Shown piece after piece: positions 1 through 5,930 of a stretch of DNA of 7,008 nt; within the stretch, counting starts at the first letter, position 1, and the number at the start of each line of letters is the position of its first letter. The notes under the pieces were generated by a model. It was not told where the DNA came from. It worked only from the letters and a program-made list of their open reading frames with translations, and made no database searches. The position numbers were made by a program, and so were the translations under genes. Source of the stretch: CAXTTV01 sp964247295. Lineage in GTDB: Bacteria; Chloroflexota; Ktedonobacteria; Ktedonobacterales; Ktedonobacteraceae. Location of the stretch: the NCBI GenBank assembly GCA_964247295.1, contig CAXTTV010000232.1, forward strand, positions 1 to 7,008, read 5' to 3'.

Positions 1-10
1 CGAAGAACGT

Positions 11-13
11 TTA
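11..13 (-). other. In-frame TAA nonsense codon replacing a conserved Tyr codon of nuoM
   Basis: On the minus strand the codons read TTC CTG CTA TAA ACG TTC TTC. The family pattern is F-[LF]-[LI]-Y-T, so TAA sits at the Tyr position, one base from TAC or TAT. The downstream frame is unchanged, which points to a substitution rather than a frameshift. Only three codons are visible beyond it. Confidence 0.8.
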
Positions 14-562
14 TAGCAGGAACTTCGAGGCGGAATAGATGCGGCCCGGCATCCCATGCTTTGGCGTCTCACTGCCCCAGATACCGATCAGCAAGAACAT
101 CGGGGCCAGCTCAACCTCCCAGAACAGGAAGAACAGCAGCAGATCCAACGCCATAAAGACGCCCATCACCCCAGCCTCAAGCAGCAGCAGTAGGGCCAGA
201 TACTCTTTGACCCGAACCTTTTCCCAACCGCCGATCACCGCCAGCATCGTAAGGAGAGCATTGAGCACCACCATCGGCAGGCTCAGCCCATCAATACCCA
301 GGTTATATTCAATCTTAAAACGTACAGAACCGGCCTGGAAGTCAATCCAGGGAGCGGTTACAGAAGCCGCCGGATGCGCCAGATCGCCAAAGTGATAGCC
401 ATTGGCCGCGATCTGGAAAAAGACGCCCATTGTGAGCGCGAACGTAGCTGCAGCAAAGAGTAGCGCGGCCCAACGCGCAAGATTCTTTGGCAGAAGCCAG
501 ACAGCCACACCACCAATCACCGGCAGCAGGATTATCCAGGTAAGAACACTTCCTAAAATCAC
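11..562 (-). CDS. nuoM: NADH-quinone oxidoreductase subunit M, truncated by in-frame stop (N-terminal 183 residues)
   Basis: NuoM is one of the three antiporter-like proton-pumping subunits in the membrane arm of complex I. The start is GTG at 560-562, with AAGGGA just upstream and nuoL ending 11 nt before. Residues 1-183 match the family N-terminus: a first membrane helix, then a GIDGLSLP motif (about 89-96), a hydrophobic Leu-rich helix, and WEVELAPMFLLIGIWG (148-163) holding the conserved proton-channel glutamate E149. SASKFLL (177-183) holds the conserved Lys180. A TAA codon follows where the family has Tyr (E. coli has KFFIYTQ), and the same frame then continues T-F-F to the window edge. 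Full-length NuoM is about 500 residues, so this product would lack most of the channel. Either a genuine nonsense mutation or a one-base sequence error explains this. Family identity is certain; functional status is not. Confidence 0.9.
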   Translation of the reverse strand: MILGSVLTWIILLPVIGGVAVWLLPKNLARWAALLFAAATFALTMGVFFQIAANGYHFGDLAHPAASVTAPWIDFQAGSVRFKIEYNLGIDGLSLPMVVLNALLTMLAVIGGWEKVRVKEYLALLLLLEAGVMGVFMALDLLLFFLFWEVELAPMFLLIGIWGSETPKHGMPGRIYSASKFLL

Positions 563-573
563 AGTCTTATCCC

Positions 574-2715
574 TTATCTTACTCCTGCGAACGTGATCAG
601 CACCACAACAACGCCGATAAGCACTACAATACCACCAAAGAAACCGTACATATAGGACTGTACCCGGCCAGTCTCAGCGTACCGCAGGTCACGTCCCAGA
701 CCGGTCACCAGACGGGCCACACCATTAACCAGACCATCCACAATATAGGTATCAAAGGCCTGCTCAACGTGGGCAATCCCCAGCGCCATGTAGCGGACAA
801 TTAGATTGTACAGATCATCAATGTAGTATTTGCGCAGAAGCAGACGATGCAGGAAGCTGAGAGCAGCATTCCCCTCGACAAAAGCATGGATCTTGGCGAT
901 CTCTATACGCGCATAGATCGCATACGCCACACTCAGACCAATCAATGAGACCGCGACACCAGCCCAGGTCATCGGGTTTGTAATCACCTCACTAAACTCG
1001 ATCAGCGGAGCTTTGGGGTTCAGATACCGAAAAAAACCAAACCAGTAACCCGCAACCACCGAAGGAACCGCCAGAATCATCAGTGGGATCGTCATCGTCA
1101 GCGGCGACTCATGTGGAGTTCCAGCCCCGCGATAAATGCTCCGTTCACCACCCCAGAGGCCGCCGAAACCAGCACCCTTCCCACCAAAGGCCAGAATATA
1201 GGCGCGGAACATATAGAACGCCGTTAGACCAGCAGTCAACAGCGTCAAAAACCAGATCACATAATGGCCGTGATCAAACGCCAGCCCGATAATCGTGTCT
1301 TTACTGTAGAAGCCAGATAAGAACGGGAAGCCCGAGATCGCCAGCACCGCGATCAACCATGTGCCCGCCGTGATCGGCATATACTTAGAGAGACCACCCA
1401 TCAGGCGCATATCCTGCACTTCTTTATGGGTTGCATGATGCAGGGCATGGAGCACACTACCAGCACCCAGGAAGAGCAGGGCCTTAAAAAAGGCATGGGT
1501 AAACAGATGGAACATGCCGGGTCCAACGCCGTACTCTTCGCCGGACACCCCCAGACCCACAAACATATATCCCAACTGACTGATCGTCGAGAACGCCAGC
1601 ACCCGTTTAAAGTCCGTCTGCACCAGGGCAATCGTCGCCGCGAACGCAGCCGTAAAGGCTCCAATCGAAGCCACGAGCTCCAGCGCCTGAGGACCCGCCT
1701 GAATGTAGATCGGGAAGGTACGAGCGATCATATACACACCGGCGGCAACCATCGTCGCGGCATGGATCAGCGCGCTCACCGGCGTCGGGCCCTCCATCGC
1801 GTTTGGGAGCCAGACATGAAGAGGAAACTGAGCGGATTTACCCATCGCGCCACAGAACACAAACATCATCGCCACCGTCAGGAGCGTCTTATCCATCTGA
1901 CCGGCGGTCGCCGTAATCTTCGCGAAATCAAAAGTCCCCGTATTCGCGAACAGGATCATAATACCGATAATGAAACCGACATCACCGATACGGTTCATCA
2001 CAAACGCCTGAAGAGCAGCGGAAGCCGGCGCTGGTCGATCCTCCTCTGGCTTGGCACGTTTATTGATCCAGAACCCGATCAGCAGATACGAGCTCAGACC
2101 GACCAGCTCCCAGCCGATGAAGATTACCAGGAAGCTTTGCGCGAACACAATCACCAGCATCGAGAAGGTGAAGATGGAAAGATAGGAATAGAAGCGCGCA
2201 TAACCGGCGGAATTCTCCATATATCCCTGGGAGTAGAAATGCACCAGGAGAGAAATCGTCGTCACCACCACCAGCATCGTAATCGCCAACTGGTCCAGGT
2301 GGAAATTGATCGTGTAGTCGACGGTATTGGGTCCAAAAGTGGCCCAGTTATAAGACAGAACTGTCAGACCACCCGTGGGAAGAGGAGTATTGAACGAGCT
2401 AAACAGAAGCACCCAGGAGTACAGACAGGCCAGTCCAATAATCAAGATACCGACCCAGCCACTAGCCTTGGCCCAGATAGAGATAGCAGGCACTTGAGGA
2501 TCTTCATCGTCGTCAAGCGCATGATCGTCATGGCCCTGGTGCACCCCATGATCGGGGTCCTCAACATTTGATGCGCCATGAACTATATGCTCATTCTCGC
2601 CCGTTGTCACCTTTGGCCGACCCAACAGGTCAAGGACACGCGTGCCGAAAATAATCACCGCGAACGAGAAGAGGGGGGCCAGCAGAATTGTCCAGGAATT
2701 TTGATACAATGCCAT
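574..2715 (-). CDS. nuoL: NADH-quinone oxidoreductase subunit L
   Basis: NuoL is the distal proton-pumping subunit of complex I, an integral membrane protein related to Mrp antiporters. Numbering is from ATG 2715 (713 residues). WELVGLSSYLLIGFW (202-216) carries the channel glutamate E203. GKSAQFPLHVWLP (292-304) carries K293 and H300. H318 lies in ALIHAAT. TDFKRVLAFSTISQLGYM gives K370, and HAFFKALLFL gives K411. After about residue 570 comes the long lateral helix region (containing YYIDDLYN), then a final membrane helix at about 687-709. The protein is about 100 residues longer than E. coli NuoL, partly through a His/Asp-rich loop after helix 1. GTG codons at 2727 and 2724 are alternative starts overlapping nuoK; ATG 2715, five nt past the nuoK stop, is preferred, although its Shine-Dalgarno is weak (GGTG), suggesting translational coupling. 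Confidence 0.97.
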   Translation of the reverse strand: MALYQNSWTILLAPLFSFAVIIFGTRVLDLLGRPKVTTGENEHIVHGASNVEDPDHGVHQGHDDHALDDDEDPQVPAISIWAKASGWVGILIIGLACLYSWVLLFSSFNTPLPTGGLTVLSYNWATFGPNTVDYTINFHLDQLAITMLVVVTTISLLVHFYSQGYMENSAGYARFYSYLSIFTFSMLVIVFAQSFLVIFIGWELVGLSSYLLIGFWINKRAKPEEDRPAPASAALQAFVMNRIGDVGFIIGIMILFANTGTFDFAKITATAGQMDKTLLTVAMMFVFCGAMGKSAQFPLHVWLPNAMEGPTPVSALIHAATMVAAGVYMIARTFPIYIQAGPQALELVASIGAFTAAFAATIALVQTDFKRVLAFSTISQLGYMFVGLGVSGEEYGVGPGMFHLFTHAFFKALLFLGAGSVLHALHHATHKEVQDMRLMGGLSKYMPITAGTWLIAVLAISGFPFLSGFYSKDTIIGLAFDHGHYVIWFLTLLTAGLTAFYMFRAYILAFGGKGAGFGGLWGGERSIYRGAGTPHESPLTMTIPLMILAVPSVVAGYWFGFFRYLNPKAPLIEFSEVITNPMTWAGVAVSLIGLSVAYAIYARIEIAKIHAFVEGNAALSFLHRLLLRKYYIDDLYNLIVRYMALGIAHVEQAFDTYIVDGLVNGVARLVTGLGRDLRYAETGRVQSYMYGFFGGIVVLIGVVVVLITFAGVR

Positions 2716-2720
2716 CTGAA

Positions 2721-3056
2721 TCACCACTTCATCATATTAATCTCGCCAACATCCACAGTACTGCGTTTGCGATAAATCGAAATGATCATCGCAAGAGCAA
2801 CAGCCGCCTCAGCCGCCGCCACAGTAATAATGAAAATAGCGAAAATCTGACCCGTCAGATACGTAGAAAAAGGCTTGACGGAGTTATAAAACGAAAAGCC
2901 CACCATTGTCACATTTACGGCGTTCAGCATAATCTCAATGCCCATCAGCACAGCAATAGCATTGTGCTTGGCAAGCGCGCCGTAAAGACCGATGCAGAAC
3001 AAAATTGCACCAAGAATCAAGAAATGATTTAAGCTTAAATGCAAGAAAAAATCCAT
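2721..3056 (-). CDS. nuoK: NADH-quinone oxidoreductase subunit K
   Basis: NuoK is a small three-helix membrane subunit of complex I, related to MrpC, that carries part of the central hydrophilic axis for proton transfer. The protein has 111 residues, close to the usual 100. The two conserved buried glutamates are present: E41 in MGIEIMLNAVN and E83 in AAAEAAVALA, matching E36 and E72 of E. coli. The family-typical IFIITVAAAEAAVALA helix is clear. The segment between helices 2 and 3 (SFYNSVKPFSTYLTGQ) is longer than in E. coli. ATG at 3054-3056 follows the nuoJ stop by 5 nt, and its AGAGGA ribosome binding site lies inside the last codons of nuoJ, so the two are translationally coupled. Confidence 0.97.
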   Translation of the reverse strand: MDFFLHLSLNHFLILGAILFCIGLYGALAKHNAIAVLMGIEIMLNAVNVTMVGFSFYNSVKPFSTYLTGQIFAIFIITVAAAEAAVALAMIISIYRKRSTVDVGEINMMKW

Positions 3057-3061
3057 ACAAG

Positions 3062-3589
3062 CTAGTCCTCTCGACCAATCACAATCGCGCCCACAATCGC
3101 CACCAGCAGCACGACAGACGCGATCTCAAAAGGTAGCACATAGCTATACGTTGTCGGGCTGTATAACAGTTGACCGATACGAACAACGTTATTAATATTG
3201 GTTGGAAGCTCATTGCCTCCAACCGTCGTCTCGCTTATCATGCGAGGGCTCGCCGTCGAGACATAGATCAATCCCAGTCCAATCAGGGCAGAGATCAAAA
3301 CTCCTATACCCCATTGCCGATTGGTCGGATTACTGACGCGCACCTGATCACCCGTTCGCGTCAACATAACCGCGAAGAGGATCAGAATGGTGACCGCGCC
3401 AGCATAAATGAGAATCTGCACCACTGCGATAAACTCCGCGTTTAGCAGCAGATAAATGCCAGCGGCACCAGCGAAAAAAGCCACCAGCCAGAGCGCGCTG
3501 TGGACAATATTGCGCAAAGAGACCACCAGCAGAGCCGAACCCACCAGGAGAAGCGCGAAAATCCAGAAAATGAGGGTGGCTAAATCCAT
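3062..3589 (-). CDS. nuoJ: NADH-quinone oxidoreductase subunit J
   Basis: NuoJ is a five-helix membrane subunit of complex I located between the quinone-site and pumping subunits. The diagnostic third helix, EFIAVVQILIYAGAVTILIL (52-71), includes the conserved Tyr62 and the Gly-rich pi-bulge segment implicated in coupling. The length of 175 residues is normal. Helices lie at about 4-24, 30-49, 54-76, 93-111 and 152-172, with a polar loop at about 112-148. ATG at 3587-3589 is preceded by a strong GGAGGTG ribosome binding site. This is the first gene of the visible nuo run. In many genomes nuoI lies directly upstream, but here the upstream DNA is non-coding and then divergent, so a separate nuoJKLM transcript is inferred. 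Confidence 0.97.
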   Translation of the reverse strand: MDLATLIFWIFALLLVGSALLVVSLRNIVHSALWLVAFFAGAAGIYLLLNAEFIAVVQILIYAGAVTILILFAVMLTRTGDQVRVSNPTNRQWGIGVLISALIGLGLIYVSTASPRMISETTVGGNELPTNINNVVRIGQLLYSPTTYSYVLPFEIASVVLLVAIVGAIVIGRED

Positions 3590-3597
3590 CAGAAATA

Positions 3598-3604
3598 CAC
3601 CTCC
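3598..3604 (-). promoter_or_regulatory. Strong Shine-Dalgarno of nuoJ
   Basis: GGAGGTG on the minus strand, 8 nt before the nuoJ ATG. It fixes the nuoJ start and marks the 5' end of the nuo operon's translated region. Confidence 0.85.
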
Positions 3605-3839
3605 GGGACGTATCGGATATGTAGAGAATTAAGATCGCAGACAAGAGCATTGGTGCTTCTCTGGGCCATAACGTGTCGCAAAGACGCACACCTACCTATA
3701 TAATATCAGGAGTCTACGAGATCAGACCATTCCATACCGATCTGATTCTATCAAACGGGTCAATCGGTGACAAGCCTGAGACATTCAATACACAGCTTTC
3801 ACGTTCGGGAAACCAACGACGATACAGGAAAAAAACCGG

Positions 3840-3856
3840 GTTACGCGCGGCGTAAC
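3840..3856. repeat. Perfect inverted repeat, candidate operator
   Basis: GTTACGC-GCG-GCGTAAC is a perfect 7-bp dyad with a 3-nt centre. It covers the -35 position of the extended -10 promoter at 3861-3869, the usual place for a repressor or activator site. A further GTTAC half-site at 3877-3881 lies just after the predicted transcription start. Regulatory function is inferred; no regulator family is assigned. Confidence 0.5.
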
Positions 3857-3860
3857 GCTA

Positions 3861-3869
3861 TGCTATAAT
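3861..3869 (+). promoter_or_regulatory. Extended -10 promoter for the pseudokinase gene
   Basis: TGC followed by a perfect TATAAT (3864-3869) is a sigma-70 type extended -10. The hexamer 17 nt upstream (TTACGC, 3841-3846) is a poor -35, as extended -10 promoters allow. The predicted start is near 3876, leaving a leader of about 65 nt before GTG 3941. Confidence 0.65.
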
Positions 3870-3907
3870 GCATCCAGTTACAACCCCGCACGGGAATATA
3901 CCTTGAA

Positions 3908-3913
3908 AAGGAG
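3908..3913 (+). promoter_or_regulatory. Displaced Shine-Dalgarno upstream of the pseudokinase gene
   Basis: AAGGAG within AAAAGGAGA is a near-ideal ribosome binding sequence, yet the nearest in-frame ATG/GTG/TTG is GTG 3941, 27 nt further on. At normal spacing the in-frame codon is ATC at 3920. The frame is open from 3869 without a stop. The true start of the gene is therefore uncertain. Confidence 0.45.
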
Positions 3914-3940
3914 ACGGCAATCCTCCCACGGCCAGTTCGT

Positions 3941-5920
3941 GTGGACCCTGCCAGACTTATGAGCGTGTCTAAGTCAACACCAAAAGAGAGTTCTGCCGAA
4001 CAGCGCTTTTGTGCTCGTTGCCACCGCGAGTTACCGCCAGAAGCTACTTTTTGCAGTGCCTGCGGCGAGCGGGTCGCAACCAATGAGAAAACCAGTGCCC
4101 CAACACTGCTTCCCGATACTCATGACATTAATACTCGCTACCGCATCACGTCGCTCATCCGCCGCCGTCCCTATATCAGCCTGTTTCTCGCAATCGATAA
4201 TCAACAACATCGTACTATCGCGATTCGCGATCTGGATGTGAGCAGTCTGGAACCCGGTCCACGCGAGACAATTATTCAGGCGGCACAGGCCGAGTATGAT
4301 CTGCTCCGTCGCCAACATATCTCTTCCGTGCTACCTGTTATCGATCTGCGCTACGCCCAAAACCATCTTTTTGTGATCGCCGGCTGGCCGATTAATGAGA
4401 AACGCGCCGATACACTAAAAAAAGGTAAAAAGGACGAGCCCACCGACAATAAGCAGAACGGAAATACCCGAGCAGCCTCCAATAATCCAGATCAACTTCA
4501 GAGCCTACAAGATCTGTTACAAAGTGGCCTCGGCCTACCAGATATTCAGACGACACTGGATTGGATCGAGCAGCTCTGCCAGGCGGTGGGAATACTCCAT
4601 CAAAATCGCTTCCTGATCGGCGAGCTGGACCCCTCGACGGTCATTATTCAAGGTAATGACTACATGGGGCAACCGGCTTTGATTGCCTCCTGGCTACCAC
4701 CCGGTATCCAGCATCTCCTCCCCCAGACCTCAGAGGCAGTGATCACTACGCCTTTTAGCGCGCCTGAGACCCTCACAGGGAAGACCCGCACTATCTCAGA
4801 TATCTATAGCCTGGGGGCGATCCTTTACCTGTTGCTGACTGGCGTTCCGCCCGATCCAGCGCCCCAGCGTCTGCACAACAAAATGAAAACGCCGCGAGAG
4901 TACAATCCTTCCATCAGTATCGTGCTTGAAGAGATTGTGATGCGCGCCCTCGCTCTGGAAACGACGAAACGCTTCCAAAATACCGAGGAATTTCTGGAGG
5001 CCCTGACGATTCTTCGCATGCCCTCTGAGAAACATGCCGTGACAATTACAACCTCCGAGAGCAAAGGAGATGCTACCCTCCTGCTGGACGATGACTACGA
5101 TATGAATAGCGTCACCGTCCGCATGAAGCCGCTCTCACAACTAGATCTGCGAACCGCGCGGGTTGAAGAGAAAACCAGTGGGGAGCAGCCAGCGTCAGAC
5201 TCTCAGAGGAAAGTCTCAACAGAGAACCCACCTGATGACCCGATCACCAAAATTTCAACACAGAAATTACCGGATAGAAAAGAGCCCGAGTCTACCTCCA
5301 GAGCTCTCATTCCTCTTCCCGAGAGCAACAAGAAAAGTCGTATGCCTTTGGGGCAAAGGCTTCAGAAGCAGATTTCCCAATGGCTCCCTGTGCTTCAGAA
5401 AGGGAGAATTCGTAAAGAAAGCGTCGGCGAGGGACGAAAAACATTTCTTCAGATGCTTCAGAGTCTCCTGTTGGGAGAGCAACAGCATGGCATGAAGGCC
5501 GCCGCGATGATTGAGACACCGCTACGCATTCTCCCAAATCAGGGCTACGCGATCCGGATACAGGTTATGGGCAGAGACGAGCCCGTCCCCGCGAAAAAGG
5601 GTGAGACCGGGGGGCTGAGTACGCTCACAAGAGATCAATGGATCAATATTGAGGTGCGTACCGCCTTCCACCAGAGCTACACGTATGTTGTACAACAAGC
5701 GGCTGTCCAGTTGCCCAGCGAGGGATATGCAGCCGAGGTTATCATTCCAATGAAGCCATTCTCAAAAGTCTCCAGCGGTCGACGAGAACGGCTGCACATC
5801 TTTTTTCTGGATGAGCAGCGCAGTCCGTTATATGAGAGCCCGTTCGCGATTGAAATCTTTGTCTCGCATCTGGTCCAGCCAGGGAAAGAAGGGCATCAAG
5901 CCCTCCCAATCCCTTATTAA
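3941..5920 (+). CDS. Zinc-ribbon pseudokinase with unnamed C-terminal beta-rich domain
   Basis: Soluble protein of 659 residues with no signal peptide or membrane helix. Residues 24-41 form a zinc ribbon (C24/C27 and C38/C41, CxxC-x10-CxxC). Residues about 66-360 have a Ser/Thr-kinase fold: the C-lobe is clear from SAPE (273-276), SDIYSLGAILYLLLTGVPP (286-304) and RALALETTKRFQNTEEFLEA (335-354). Catalytic elements are gone: no Gly-rich loop (LIRRRPYISLF), VAIK Lys is R96, HRD is I226-G227-E228, the catalytic-loop Lys and Asn are D230 and T233, and DFG is A249-S250-W251. A Lys/Asn-rich insertion (about 157-184) lies after the hinge. Residues 365-470 are Ser/Thr/Pro-rich, 463-510 are basic, and 520-645 look beta-rich and are unrecognised. 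Likely a scaffold or sensor rather than an enzyme. GTG 3941 is used; ATG 3959 is the alternative, and neither has a well-placed ribosome binding site. Divergent from nuoJ and convergent with the GH15 gene. Confidence 0.85.
   Translation: MDPARLMSVSKSTPKESSAEQRFCARCHRELPPEATFCSACGERVATNEKTSAPTLLPDTHDINTRYRITSLIRRRPYISLFLAIDNQQHRTIAIRDLDVSSLEPGPRETIIQAAQAEYDLLRRQHISSVLPVIDLRYAQNHLFVIAGWPINEKRADTLKKGKKDEPTDNKQNGNTRAASNNPDQLQSLQDLLQSGLGLPDIQTTLDWIEQLCQAVGILHQNRFLIGELDPSTVIIQGNDYMGQPALIASWLPPGIQHLLPQTSEAVITTPFSAPETLTGKTRTISDIYSLGAILYLLLTGVPPDPAPQRLHNKMKTPREYNPSISIVLEEIVMRALALETTKRFQNTEEFLEALTILRMPSEKHAVTITTSESKGDATLLLDDDYDMNSVTVRMKPLSQLDLRTARVEEKTSGEQPASDSQRKVSTENPPDDPITKISTQKLPDRKEPESTSRALIPLPESNKKSRMPLGQRLQKQISQWLPVLQKGRIRKESVGEGRKTFLQMLQSLLLGEQQHGMKAAAMIETPLRILPNQGYAIRIQVMGRDEPVPAKKGETGGLSTLTRDQWINIEVRTAFHQSYTYVVQQAAVQLPSEGYAAEVIIPMKPFSKVSSGRRERLHIFFLDEQRSPLYESPFAIEIFVSHLVQPGKEGHQALPIPY
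5885..5906 (-). terminator. Weak terminator-like hairpin downstream of the GH15 gene
   Basis: On the minus strand a stem AGGGC-TTGAT-GCCCT, extendable by two pairs including one G-U, is followed by TTTCCC. It begins about 25 nt past the GH15 stop and lies inside the 3' end of the opposing pseudokinase gene. The stem is short and the T-run poor, so this is only a weak candidate. Confidence 0.25.
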
Positions 5921-5930
5921 GTTGTAAAAA

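Larger units (their letters stand above)
3590..3940. other. Divergent intergenic region, non-coding
   Basis: About 350 nt separate nuoJ (leftward) from the pseudokinase gene (rightward). No credible gene lies in it: the only longer open frame (from 3673, plus strand) has no ribosome binding site and no recognisable product. It holds a rightward extended -10 promoter, a 7-bp inverted repeat and a displaced Shine-Dalgarno on the right side, and the nuoJ ribosome binding site on the left. A run of 7 A at 3829-3835 lies upstream of the promoter. A TATATAATAT tract at 3697-3706 could be a -10 on either strand, but no good -35 accompanies it. No confident leftward promoter for nuoJ was found. Confidence 0.7.

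Noticed and set aside
1426..2571. Long plus-strand open frame (381 codons) antisense to nuoL
   Set aside because: Its translation is rich in His, Arg, Gln and Asn with no domain pattern, as expected for the reverse of a hydrophobic membrane protein gene; nuoL is unmistakable on the other strand.
3697..3706. TATATAATAT tract as a promoter for nuoJ or for the pseudokinase gene
   Set aside because: Contains a perfect TATAAT on plus and TATTAT on minus, but neither strand has a reasonable -35 at 16-18 nt, so it is not called as a promoter.
3758..3763. TTGACC on the minus strand as a -35 for the nuo operon
   Set aside because: A good -35 match, but nothing resembling a -10 lies 16-19 nt downstream of it.
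3721..3768. Inverted repeats ATCAGA-N14-TCTGAT and ACCGAT-N21-ATCGGT
   Set aside because: Six-base dyads with long spacers are expected by chance in a 350-nt region and are not linked to a convincing promoter.
3673..3855. Plus-strand open frame of 60 codons in the intergenic region
   Set aside because: Starts with GTG, has no ribosome binding site, no recognisable product, and ends in the inverted repeat and promoter of the next gene.
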